64,000 nucleotides of DNA, taken from assembly GCA_031279825.1 (NCBI GenBank), contig JAITHT010000057.1:16878-80877 (forward strand). Direction: 5' to 3'. Made by a program: the position numbers and the translations under genes. Below are positions 46,115 to 54,433 of this stretch, in pieces (position 1 is the stretch's first letter; the number at the start of each line of letters is the position of its first letter). A model generated the notes under the pieces. The model did not search any database and was not told where the DNA came from. It saw nothing but the letters and a program-made list of their open reading frames with translations. The DNA comes from Desulfovibrio sp. (GTDB lineage: Bacteria > Desulfobacterota > Desulfovibrionia > Desulfovibrionales > Desulfovibrionaceae).

Positions 46115-46882
46115 GTGGCTCTTTTGGAAATTAACGGCCTGACGCAACGTTTCAGCGGTCTTCAGGCTCTGACCAATTTCTCCTTTTCCCTTGAGGAGCG
46201 CGAACTGGTGGGTCTCATCGGCCCCAACGGGGCGGGCAAGACGACGGCGTTCAACGTTGTTTCCGGCTTCTACGTCCCTACGGAAGGAACAATTGTTTTC
46301 GACGGAACGCCCATCATGGGTCTGAGGCCGCATCAGGTGGCGGGGCTCGGCATCGCGCGGACCTTCCAGAATATCCGGCTGTGGAATGATATGCCCGTGC
46401 TGGATAATATCCGTATCGCGCAATCCCATTGGCTGGGCTACGGCTTTTGGGGGGCCGTTTGGCGTTCCGCGCGCTACAGGAACTCGGAGGCGGCCGTTGA
46501 GAAAAAATCTCGCGAAGTGATTGAGATGATGGGGCTGAACGACGTCGCCGACGAATTGCCCAAAAATCTTCCCTACGGCTTGCAGCGCCGTGTGGAACTG
46601 GCCAGAGCACTCTCCACAAGTCCGAAGCTGCTTTTGCTGGACGAGCCGGCCGCCGGTCTCAACTCCGCCGATGTGGACGGTCTGATTAAGCATATCCGCT
46701 GGATTCACGACTCTTTCCCCATTGCCATCTGGATGATCGAACACCAGATGAAGGTGGTCATGGCCCTTTGCCGGCGGCTCTGCGTCATCGACTTCGGGCG
46801 CTCCATCGCCGACGGCCTTCCCGCGGAAGTCCAGGCGAACCCCGACGTCATCAAGGCCTATTTGGGAGACGACACGCTCTGA
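46115..46882 (+). CDS. livG: Branched-chain amino-acid ABC ATPase LivG
   Basis: A 255-residue ATPase with Walker A GPNGAGKT, signature-like LPYGLQRRVELARAL, Walker B LLLLDEPAAGLN and the H-loop WMIEHQMKVV. It begins with GTG after GAGGAG. The LivG-specific C-terminal tail is present. Its stop overlaps the livF start by one base (TGATG), so the two ATPases are translationally coupled. Confidence 0.92.
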   Translation: MALLEINGLTQRFSGLQALTNFSFSLEERELVGLIGPNGAGKTTAFNVVSGFYVPTEGTIVFDGTPIMGLRPHQVAGLGIARTFQNIRLWNDMPVLDNIRIAQSHWLGYGFWGAVWRSARYRNSEAAVEKKSREVIEMMGLNDVADELPKNLPYGLQRRVELARALSTSPKLLLLDEPAAGLNSADVDGLIKHIRWIHDSFPIAIWMIEHQMKVVMALCRRLCVIDFGRSIADGLPAEVQANPDVIKAYLGDDTL

Positions 46883-47598
46883 TGCTTACCGTAACCGATC
46901 TGAAAGCTTCCTACGGCAAAATAGAAGCCCTGCACGGCATCTCCTTTCATGTCCGCCGGGGGGAAATAGTCACCCTCATCGGAGCCAACGGCGCGGGCAA
47001 ATCCACAACCCTCAAGGCGCTGATGCGCCTCAAGCTCCCGGAATGCCCCACGGTGACGGGCGGAGATATTCTGTTCGACGGTGAATCCATTATGAACATG
47101 GAGGCCCACCATGTGGTGGGCAAACTCAGGATGACCCTGGTCCCGGAAGGGCGGCAGATTTTCGGCAATCTTACGGTTGTGGAAAATCTGACGCTGGCGG
47201 CGTGGACCAATACCGGCGATACCCGCAGGAATCTGGATCACGTGTTCGGCATCTTCCCCCGCCTTGCCGAGAGGATGCGGCAGCGCAGCGACACCCTTTC
47301 CGGCGGGGAGCAACAGATGCTGGCCGTGGGCCGCGCGCTCATGAGCAAGTGCTCTGTGCTGCTGCTGGACGAGCCTTCCATGGGGCTGGCCCCGCTGCTT
47401 ATGTATGAGATGTTCCGCACCCTGAAGAAATTGAACGACGAGGGCATGACCATCATCGTGGTGGAGCAGAACGCCCGTATCGCTCTGCAACTGGCTGACA
47501 GGGGCTATGTGTTGGATACGGGGGAGATCGTGGCCGAAGACGCCGGCAAGGCATTGCTGCAGCGCCCGGAGATCAAGGCGGCCTATCTCGGCGGATAG
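46882..47598 (+). CDS. livF: Branched-chain amino-acid ABC ATPase LivF
   Basis: A 238-residue ATPase with Walker A GANGAGKS, signature LSGGEQQMLAVGRAL, Walker B VLLLDEPSMGLAP and VVEQNARIALQLADRGYVLDTG. The start at 46882 (TGATG overlap) is used, not the ORF start at 46768. It completes the liv operon and converges on glk with only 5 bases between stops and no terminator. Confidence 0.92.
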   Translation: MLTVTDLKASYGKIEALHGISFHVRRGEIVTLIGANGAGKSTTLKALMRLKLPECPTVTGGDILFDGESIMNMEAHHVVGKLRMTLVPEGRQIFGNLTVVENLTLAAWTNTGDTRRNLDHVFGIFPRLAERMRQRSDTLSGGEQQMLAVGRALMSKCSVLLLDEPSMGLAPLLMYEMFRTLKKLNDEGMTIIVVEQNARIALQLADRGYVLDTGEIVAEDAGKALLQRPEIKAAYLGG

Positions 47599-47603
47599 AG
47601 CGC

Positions 47604-48659
47604 TTACAAACGCAGCATTCCGTAGAGGGCGGCGCCCCAAAGCCCAGCCTCCGGCGTGCGGACGTGATAGACGGGTATGCGTTGCAGCAGGCGTCGTTGC
47701 GCTTGACTGTGATGCAATTCTTCGGCAAAGGCAGGGTGGGTGAGGACAGGCACGCGCAAGGCCATGCCGCCGGTAACATAGAGACCGCCAAGGGCGAGAG
47801 AGGAGAGAGTATAGCCGCGGCATGCCCTGCCGTAGAAGCGGGCATACCATTCAAGGGCTTGCGGGCAGGAATCAATACAGGCGGGAACTTCGCGCGCCGG
47901 GAGGCGTTCGCCTGTAAGAAAGGCGAATATATGGGCCAGACCCGAGCCGCTGACGAGGGTGTCGTTGATGATCCGCTCAAGGCCCGTGCTTTGTCTGATG
48001 AAATCCGCCAGCGCCAGTTCGTCTTTGCCGGTAAAAGGAAAATCGCAGTGGCCGCCTTCGCTCGGCAGGATTACGGCCCTCGCCAACCGGCGTAGCGTCT
48101 GTTCATGTGCCTTGGCGTTCATATCCTGAGAGGCTGCGGGAAATGCCGCGTTGGGGAGAATCAGCGCCTGGCCGAAACCCGTGCCCGCGCCGGTCACCGC
48201 TTTGGGGGCATTGTCTTCAGCCTGTCCCGGCAGGATGACGGAAAGATCGATACTGTCCGGCAGCAGACAGGCGTAGGCCTGGGCGACAAAGTCGTTTATC
48301 AGGCACGCCGTGGCGATGCCGAGTTCTTCGCGCAGATCCTGCGTTTGGATGAGCCAAGACAGATTGGACATGCGGCAGCGGTCACCTTCAATGGGACCGG
48401 CCGGCGCAAGAACGGCGATGGCCGGGCGCAGCTTCGGATCGTCCGGCAGAAAAGGCTCTCCTGTTTCTTGCACCCTGGCGGCGCGCAACGCGAGTAACGC
48501 CTCGCGGAAAGAAGGATACTCCGCGCCGGCGAGCCACTGTTCACGCAACAGACGGAGCATGGGAGCGCCGGGGTCGTCCCTGTTTGCCTGAAACAGGGCA
48601 AAACGGCAATGGCTGGCCCCGATGTCGGCGGAGAGCAAGGTATACACGGCGGCGCTCAT
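47604..48659 (-). CDS. glk: Glucokinase
   Basis: A 351-residue glucokinase of the E. coli Glk family: phosphate loop LLSADIGASHCRFALF, INDFVAQAYACL, GAGTGFGQALILP, and the glucose-site PSEGGHCDFPF. It phosphorylates glucose with ATP. It overlaps the upstream lipoprotein gene by 4 bases. Somewhat longer than the ~320-residue E. coli enzyme because of loop insertions. Confidence 0.88.
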   Translation of the reverse strand: MSAAVYTLLSADIGASHCRFALFQANRDDPGAPMLRLLREQWLAGAEYPSFREALLALRAARVQETGEPFLPDDPKLRPAIAVLAPAGPIEGDRCRMSNLSWLIQTQDLREELGIATACLINDFVAQAYACLLPDSIDLSVILPGQAEDNAPKAVTGAGTGFGQALILPNAAFPAASQDMNAKAHEQTLRRLARAVILPSEGGHCDFPFTGKDELALADFIRQSTGLERIINDTLVSGSGLAHIFAFLTGERLPAREVPACIDSCPQALEWYARFYGRACRGYTLSSLALGGLYVTGGMALRVPVLTHPAFAEELHHSQAQRRLLQRIPVYHVRTPEAGLWGAALYGMLRL

Positions 48660-49474
48660 CTGTTGTCTATGAAGACGGCGGACATTTCGGACCGGCCGAC
48701 GAGTCTGGACATGTCCGGGGACTTTTTCGGCAGGATCGCGGCTGTGTTGAGCGGCTCCGCGGGCGCCGCGTACGCTTTTTCCAGGTCAACGGAGGCATCC
48801 GCTCTGGCGCTGAATTCTTCCATATCGCGCGGGCAGCGGCGCCGGAGTTCTTTTCCTTTGGACAGCGCGGGTTTTCCGTTGATTTCAGGCAGTGCGGCGA
48901 GGATTTCCCGTACGCAGGACGGGGCGGGTTCGCGGTATTCCGCCAGTAAGCGCATTTCTTCCTGCGGCGTTGCCGACCAGCGTTTCGCCAGCCAGAATTG
49001 AGGACTCTGCCGTTTGTTATTGTGCCAGAGATCGCTGAACCAATCCCCTTTGGCGATGACGGGGAATATTTGTATGGTCCAGTTTTTTCCGCCGGCGCGC
49101 GCGGTGGCGTAAAGCATGGATTCGTTTTTGCCCCATGTCTCTTTTTCCCAACGCCAAGCGAACATGGGCAGTTCGCTGAAAATAATGTGGGCGTGGCGGT
49201 TGACCTGCCCGCTGTCGCCTTCGCCAAATAGGGCGAAGGCGAGGGTGGCGCTTGGCGGCAGGGCGGAATCGTCCCCCGGAACCTCCGCCGTCAGCTTTCC
49301 TGTTGCGGTCAAAGTGAGGGGCGCGGCGACGGATATGCTGAAATCAGCCATACCGGATCCGGCGAGTCCCTGAGAAAACGCCTCCATCCTGCGCGGCGCG
49401 CATCCCGGTGCGAAAGCCGCGAGGATTACGAAGGCAAGCGGAAAGAGAGGCAAGGCTTGGCGGTGACGGAGCAT
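48656..49474 (-). CDS. Predicted lipoprotein of unknown function
   Basis: About 272 residues beginning with a lipoprotein signal (LPLFPLAFVILAAFAPGC; lipobox cysteine near residue 25), then a beta-rich region (ISVAAPLTLTATGKLTAEVPGDDSALPPS) and a Lys/Arg-rich C-terminus. It resembles Desulfovibrio lipoproteins annotated with DUF4851, from memory. Role unknown. ATG 49474 is preferred over 49480 because the GGAG site is then at normal distance. It lies between tilS and glk on the same strand. Confidence 0.6.
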   Translation of the reverse strand: MLRHRQALPLFPLAFVILAAFAPGCAPRRMEAFSQGLAGSGMADFSISVAAPLTLTATGKLTAEVPGDDSALPPSATLAFALFGEGDSGQVNRHAHIIFSELPMFAWRWEKETWGKNESMLYATARAGGKNWTIQIFPVIAKGDWFSDLWHNNKRQSPQFWLAKRWSATPQEEMRLLAEYREPAPSCVREILAALPEINGKPALSKGKELRRRCPRDMEEFSARADASVDLEKAYAAPAEPLNTAAILPKKSPDMSRLVGRSEMSAVFIDNR

Positions 49475-49588
49475 GGGCATTCTCCTTTGAGGCGGTAAAG
49501 CCGTATCGGCACCTTAATATAAGTCAGGAAAAAAGCCAATATCAGGAAGCTCGCGCAAAAGCGCATTACCGGATACGCCAGGGCCATA

Positions 49589-50713
49589 TCACGCGGACCT
49601 CTTTATCCAGAGTATGCCTTTGCTGTCCACAACGGCGCTTTTTCCACCGGGGAAGTCGTGCGTTGTCCTTCTCTTTCCGGAGAGCCATGCCCGATCAAGG
49701 CGGAGCAGGGAAGGCAAAAGCGCCTGACCCGGACCAAGTCGGGTCAGAAGTCTTTTATACAGACGCAGACGCAATGCCTTGGGCAGTGCCGTAAGCTGAT
49801 CCGCGCGCGTGACGAGCGTCGCGGGTGACTCGTGGATGAGGGTGTGTGGCCTGTCTGGGGAAATGTGAGGCGGAATTTTTGAACCGTCTTGTCCTGCCGA
49901 GGACGTCGCTGTATACGTGAAGTGCTCCGGTGAGGGCAGAAGGGCTGTGAAATATTCTTCGTCAATGAGTCCAAGCCGCCAGAGACCGGCGGCGTTTGTC
50001 AGAAATGCCGGATTTTCCCGAAGAATGAGCGGGAGCAGTTCCATTCGGACACGATTGCGCAAATAAGAAAGGTCTGTATTGCTCTCATCGCGCAGCCAGT
50101 CAAGGCCGAGCGAAAGAAGAAAGCGTTCAATCTCCAGGCGCGGCGTGAGCAGGAGAGGACGCAGGAGCCTGCGTCTTCGGTCCACTGCCGGCATACCGCT
50201 TAAGGCGGGCCAGCCGGCGCCGCGGATAAGACGCATGAGCAGATCTTCCGCCAGGTCGTTATTTTGATGCCCGGTAAGTATCCACTCGCTCCCGATGTGC
50301 TCCGCCGTCCTGGCGAAGAAGTCATAGCGGGCTATCCTGCCTTTTTCCTCAAAGCCGGTTGTATCCCCCTGACCCTGGTCGGCTATGGAATGTCGTTCGG
50401 TCACGCACAAGATGCCCATAGCGCGGCAAAAGGCGCGGCAGTGTTCCGCCTCTTGAGCGGACGAAGGCCGCAGGCCGTGATCAAGATGGGCGGCGACAAT
50501 CGTGAGCTTGAATGAAGGAGCGAGACAATGGAGGGTCAGGAGCAGAGCGGTGGAATCGGCGCCGCCCGAAAAACCGACCAGCAAGGAAGTGCCGTGGAGG
50601 CGTATATTGAGATCGTGCGTAAGAAAACGCGCGACGGCAAGGCAGAATCTGGCCTGGGAGGGCGCCAGCTCCTGTAGAGAGGAAGGAATGCGGGCAAAAG
50701 CAGGGCAAAACAT
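49589..50713 (-). CDS. tilS: tRNA(Ile)-lysidine synthase
   Basis: A 374-residue PP-loop ATPase with LLVGFSGGADSTALLLTLH at the N-terminus, AHLDHGLRPSSAQEA, ILTGHQNNDLAEDLLMRLIRGAG and the DESNTDLSYLRNRVRMELLP segment. TilS adds lysine to C34 of the CAU-anticodon tRNA(Ile) so that it reads AUA. It has the usual core plus a short C-terminal domain. Essential in most bacteria, it should be intact, and it is. Confidence 0.93.
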   Translation of the reverse strand: MFCPAFARIPSSLQELAPSQARFCLAVARFLTHDLNIRLHGTSLLVGFSGGADSTALLLTLHCLAPSFKLTIVAAHLDHGLRPSSAQEAEHCRAFCRAMGILCVTERHSIADQGQGDTTGFEEKGRIARYDFFARTAEHIGSEWILTGHQNNDLAEDLLMRLIRGAGWPALSGMPAVDRRRRLLRPLLLTPRLEIERFLLSLGLDWLRDESNTDLSYLRNRVRMELLPLILRENPAFLTNAAGLWRLGLIDEEYFTALLPSPEHFTYTATSSAGQDGSKIPPHISPDRPHTLIHESPATLVTRADQLTALPKALRLRLYKRLLTRLGPGQALLPSLLRLDRAWLSGKRRTTHDFPGGKSAVVDSKGILWIKRSA

Positions 50714-50780
50714 AGACCCCCCGGGACACAGGCTCGCCGGGATCGGCGATCCCTGTGGAGGGCTGAGGGAACAGGGGAAC

Positions 50781-50909
50781 TAGAGCAGATTAACTTTGAA
50801 ACGTTGCACTCGTCGCCCTCGGTGAAAACAAGTTTCGCCTACTCCCCGTGCACGCAACCGGCGCTTACGCTGCCGGTTGACAGAGCATTTTCAAAGTGAA
50901 AATGCTCTA
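50781..50909 (+). repeat. R-family dispersed repeat, best-preserved copy
   Basis: A 129-bp element bounded by TAGAGCA and TGCTCTA (7-bp perfect inverted ends starting with TA). Inner stems are AACCGGC/GCCGGTT and the long right-end hairpin AGAGCATTTTCA/TGAAAATGCTCT. The right-end CTA is the complement of the TAG stop of the minus-strand gene that follows, so the hairpin sits immediately after that gene and could terminate it. Confidence 0.82.
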
Positions 50910-51242
50910 AAACATAATATTCAGTTCGTGGAGCAAATTTTCGAGATATTTAATCATATGGTTACGAAGTTCCTGCGGGGCAAAGGCGAGGCATTCGCAA
51001 CGGATGCGGCCCATGCCGCGTACAAGCAATTCCATATGTATGGCGTTATGCTCCACTTCCATGGCCAGACAATAAGGACCGCAGGAGTCGAGATGTTCCT
51101 GCTGGAGGGAAGAGAGCATTTCGCGGGGCACGGGAAGCCAGTATATTCCTTCAAGACCCGCCTGGAGTTCCATATCAAGCAGGCGCGCGTTGACGGCGGC
51201 GATATCCGCCTCTTCAAGCTGATCAATCGTGTAGGTTCTCAT
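50907..51242 (-). CDS. Small conserved-type protein downstream of hemA
   Basis: A 111-residue soluble protein (MRTYTIDQLEEADIAAVNARL at the start). It is rich in Glu, Leu and Met with one Cys pair (CGPYC and RCEC), and has no signal or membrane segment. I do not recognise the family. It overlaps hemA by 4 bases (ATGA), so it is co-translated with it and may be linked to tetrapyrrole metabolism. Its TAG stop lies in the end of an R repeat. Confidence 0.7.
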   Translation of the reverse strand: MRTYTIDQLEEADIAAVNARLLDMELQAGLEGIYWLPVPREMLSSLQQEHLDSCGPYCLAMEVEHNAIHMELLVRGMGRIRCECLAFAPQELRNHMIKYLENLLHELNIMF

Positions 51243-52588
51243 GATAACTCGCTACGGGAGGAAGATGTCTGCCTGGCATAGCATCTTCTTTTGTGATGGG
51301 ACGTCTCCTGTCCCGCTTCGACATCCAGGTTGAAAATACGGCGAAACAGGGTGATGAAGTAATCGTCGGCATCCGCTTCTTCGGCAATGTGGCGCTTGAG
51401 AAACATAATCGGCTCATGGTTAAGTTTCTTTACCACAGAAGAAAGCATGGCCGCCAGAATTTCCCTCGAACCTTCGGGCAGGGGGCCGAGGCGTTTGAGG
51501 GAACGCTCAAGCTCAAGCTGAGCGATAGTTTCGCTTTTACGGATCATGTCCACAATCGTCGGCTGCAGATTCAGAGACTTGAGCCAGAGACAGAACATGC
51601 CTGTTTCTTCGGCCACAATACGCTGGGCGCGGACGGCCTCTTCTCTCCGGCCGGCGAGATTTTCTTCCACTACTTCTTTTAAGTCGTCAATATCGTACAA
51701 ATAGATATTGTCCAGGCTGTTGACTTCCGGATCGATATCGCGGGGAACAGCGATATCGATAAAAAACATAGGTTTGTTTTTGCGTTTGCGCAGTACCTCG
51801 CGCATGTCGTTCACCCGGATAATGGGTTCGCGCGCGCCTGTGGAACTGATGACGATATCCACTTGACTCAGATGTTGCGTCAGATCGTCGAAAAAAACAG
51901 CTCGACCGCCGTATCGATCCGCCAGTTGCACCGCGCGTTCATGCGTGCGATTGGCCACGCGGATAGAGGCTATTCCGGCGTTGACAAGGTGAGTGGCCGC
52001 GAGTTCCGCCATTTCTCCCGCGCCGATGAGCATGGCCTGAATTTGCCCCATATCGTCAAAAATCTTTCTGGCAAGCTCCACGGCCGCATAGCTGACGGAC
52101 ACGGCGCTCGCGGCGATGGCGGTTTCCGTGCGGACGCGTTTGGCTACGGAAAATGCCTTATGGAGCAATTTGTTCAGGATAGCTTTTGTTGTACGGCGCT
52201 GTGCGGCCGCGCGGTAAGCGTCCTTGAGTTGCCCCAGTATTTGTGGCTCGCCGAGAACCATGGAGTCGAGGCTTGAGGCGACGGTGAAGAGGTGGCGTAC
52301 CGCATCTTCGTTTGTATATATGTAGACATAAGGCTGAAGGGAGGAAATATGTTCTCCCCGCGCCCGCGCCCAGTATTCCAGCAGCATGTCAGTACAGTCG
52401 GCTCTATGGGCGACGGCCAGCATTTCCACTCTGTTGCATGTGGAGAGGACAAGGTACTCCCGAATATCTCCGTCAAGGGGGAGGATGCCGCGTTCCAGCA
52501 CGTCAGGATCGCTCAAGGCGAAGCGTTCGCGTACCTCCACCGGGGCGTTTTTATGACTGAGTCCGACAAGGTAGAGTTCTTTCTTCAT
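51239..52588 (-). CDS. hemA: Glutamyl-tRNA reductase
   Basis: A 449-residue HemA that reduces Glu-tRNA(Glu) to glutamate-1-semialdehyde, the first committed step of tetrapyrrole synthesis. The catalytic cysteine is in VLSTCNRVEML. Other landmarks are VASSLDSMVLGEPQILGQLKDAY, the NADPH-binding MLIGAGEMAELAATHLVNAG, and IDIAVPRDIDPEV. The C-terminal ~25 residues (HHKRRCYARQ onward) are basic and atypical. One base separates it from the upstream hemX-like gene. Confidence 0.95.
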   Translation of the reverse strand: MKKELYLVGLSHKNAPVEVRERFALSDPDVLERGILPLDGDIREYLVLSTCNRVEMLAVAHRADCTDMLLEYWARARGEHISSLQPYVYIYTNEDAVRHLFTVASSLDSMVLGEPQILGQLKDAYRAAAQRRTTKAILNKLLHKAFSVAKRVRTETAIAASAVSVSYAAVELARKIFDDMGQIQAMLIGAGEMAELAATHLVNAGIASIRVANRTHERAVQLADRYGGRAVFFDDLTQHLSQVDIVISSTGAREPIIRVNDMREVLRKRKNKPMFFIDIAVPRDIDPEVNSLDNIYLYDIDDLKEVVEENLAGRREEAVRAQRIVAEETGMFCLWLKSLNLQPTIVDMIRKSETIAQLELERSLKRLGPLPEGSREILAAMLSSVVKKLNHEPIMFLKRHIAEEADADDYFITLFRRIFNLDVEAGQETSHHKRRCYARQTSSSRSELS

Positions 52589-52589
52589 G

Positions 52590-53408
52590 TTACGGAAACA
52601 TCTGTGTGCTGTGGTGGGATATGGCGTAATCTATGCCGAAGGACAATACGGAAATGCCGAAGATGACAATAGCCATGACAGCGGTTTTTTTGCCGCGGTA
52701 ACGAAGGGCCGTGCGCTGATAGAAAAACAGGGCGTAGAGAAGCCAGACAACGAGCGAAAGCAATACCTTGGGATTTTCAACAATGGTCTTTGCCATGGGC
52801 GCCCAGATAAAACCGGACATAAGCCCCAGCGTATAAAGAGGAAAGCCCGCCGTAACAGCTATATGGTTGACTTTGTCGCAGGCGGCAAGGGAGGGAAGAT
52901 CCCTGGTGAATTCCGCCATGGGGAGCTTTTTTTTGAGCCTGCTTTCCATGTAAACGAAGAGGACTCCCGCGCCGAAGGCCATGGCCAGCAGGCCGAGGCT
53001 GAGGTACAGCGACCAGATGTGCAAGGTGAAAAACAGGCCGGAAAGATGTTCCGGCAACAAGGCAGGGGTATAGGAAAGCCGCATGGACAGGATATAAAGC
53101 AAAAGGGCGAGGGGGGCGGCCGTGAGCCCGAGAAAGGGCAGGCGCAGCCAGCCCCATGCGCAGATGTACAAAAAGATAAGACTCCACGCCATGAGCTGCG
53201 GATAATACCCCATGGGCAAAGCTGTGAATCCGTTAGACGCCAACATGGCGACGGCGACGACCGTATGCAGGGAGAAACCGGCAAGGGTTATTCTGTCCGC
53301 AAGCGCTTTCAGGGGGCGGTGCAGGGCTAGGGTACCCAGAAGCATGCCGAACGTCCCAAGAGAATAGAGAATAATGACGCCGATGGCCAGAATATACTCA
53401 AAATCCAT
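52590..53408 (-). CDS. HemX/CcsA-type membrane protein
   Basis: A 272-residue protein with about eight hydrophobic segments and the conserved pattern of the cytochrome c assembly (CcsA/HemX) family: FFTLHIWSLYLSLGLLAMAFGAGVLFVYMESRLKKK and a late TALRYRGKKTAVMAIVIFGISV. In many bacteria HemX lies next to HemA and influences its level; CcsA proteins handle heme for cytochrome c. Here it sits between sirC and hemA, overlapping sirC by 11 bases, which favours the HemX role. Confidence 0.8.
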   Translation of the reverse strand: MDFEYILAIGVIILYSLGTFGMLLGTLALHRPLKALADRITLAGFSLHTVVAVAMLASNGFTALPMGYYPQLMAWSLIFLYICAWGWLRLPFLGLTAAPLALLLYILSMRLSYTPALLPEHLSGLFFTLHIWSLYLSLGLLAMAFGAGVLFVYMESRLKKKLPMAEFTRDLPSLAACDKVNHIAVTAGFPLYTLGLMSGFIWAPMAKTIVENPKVLLSLVVWLLYALFFYQRTALRYRGKKTAVMAIVIFGISVLSFGIDYAISHHSTQMFP

Positions 53409-54072
53409 GCAGAAGTTCTCCTATGGAAGCGTGCAATGGTTTCGGCAACTGCTCGAGAAGAAGCGCTTCTATAGCTTCGAGTTGGCGGCTCTCCAGCAAT
53501 TCAGCAAGTGGAGATTGTACAAGTATTCTGAATATATCGGCATTTTCCTCCGTGGGTAGTCCAAGAGCCAGCAGTAGAGGACGCAGGCGTCCGAGAAGTG
53601 CGGCCAATCCTGAATAGCGTGTACCCACCCATTCTTCGAGCTCCGCGCGCAGGCGTCCGGCCAGCGCCGGGCTTTGCCCTCCGGTGCTGACGGCCAGCGT
53701 GATGCCGTTGCTGGTGAAATGCGCGGGCACAAAAAAGTCGCTTTCAGCCGGCGCATCGGCAACATTGCAGAATATACCGCGTTCACGGCACAGAGCCGCC
53801 ACCCGGGCGTTGACGTCCCGTCTGTCGGTAGCGGCGAAAACCAGGTCTTTTCCATGTACATCATCAGGCGCAAAGGCCCTGGCATGGCAGATTACCGGCC
53901 CTGATGCCGTTAGTTTTTGTATGGCGGCTGAGGAAAGTTCCGGATCGATAATAGTAATCGTGCGTGGGGCGCAGGGGATCAATGATGCCGATTTACGCTG
54001 TCCCACGGCACCGGCGCCTATTATCAGGATATTTTTTCCTGAAAGATCGAGAAACAGAGGGTAGTGTTGCAT
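53398..54072 (-). CDS. Precorrin-2 dehydrogenase (siroheme synthase N-domain)
   Basis: A 224-residue protein of the SirC/Met8/CysG-N type: an N-terminal NAD site NILIIGAGAVGQRKSASLI, then DLVFAATDRRDVNARVAALC and CNVADAPAESDFFVPAH. It oxidises precorrin-2 to sirohydrochlorin and may also insert iron. In this organism siroheme is both the sulfite-reductase cofactor and the heme precursor through the Ahb enzymes, so this gene links the two heme clusters. First gene of the sirC-hemX-hemA set; no strong ribosome site is visible. Confidence 0.87.
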   Translation of the reverse strand: MQHYPLFLDLSGKNILIIGAGAVGQRKSASLIPCAPRTITIIDPELSSAAIQKLTASGPVICHARAFAPDDVHGKDLVFAATDRRDVNARVAALCRERGIFCNVADAPAESDFFVPAHFTSNGITLAVSTGGQSPALAGRLRAELEEWVGTRYSGLAALLGRLRPLLLALGLPTEENADIFRILVQSPLAELLESRQLEAIEALLLEQLPKPLHASIGELLHGF

Positions 54073-54163
54073 AGGTGATGCTTATGGAACATGGCGGTTA
54101 TCCCGCTTTGCGAAGCGGATCGTGCGGGTTGGAAAAAAGTTTTTCCGCCGTGACGATACGCCG

Positions 54164-54190
54164 GGAGCATCTCAAGCGTGAAGTGCTCCA
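54164..54190. repeat. R-family right-end hairpin fragment
   Basis: GGAGCAtCTCAA and TGAAgTGCTCC form a stem like the right-end hairpin of full R elements, with compensating changes (GGAGCA/TGCTCC for AGAGCA/TGCTCT). It lies in the 361-bp gap 54073-54433 between the MATE gene and sirC, which otherwise shows nothing coding (the ORF 54098..54346 has no support). Confidence 0.5.
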
Positions 54191-54433
54191 GGGAAATTTC
54201 AGAATGAATCGGTCAATGGCCGACGTTATGACATGAGTTCTATTGAAAGGCTCAAGCGTAAAATTTTTGATATAGGAGCATGCTTCCGCGTATTTTGGGG
54301 AAGTTTCGCGCGGGGACCGTGCAATAACCAGAAGAACAGTATACATATGATTGTCACAAATCGCAAGTCACAGCGGCGGATACACGCCGTTTCGGGGATA
54401 CGCCCCATGCGACTCGTTTCATTTCATGATGCA

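Noticed and set aside
54098-54346. Small ORFs in the gap between sirC and the MATE gene
   Set aside because: No ribosome site, no domain, and they overlap an R-type hairpin fragment.
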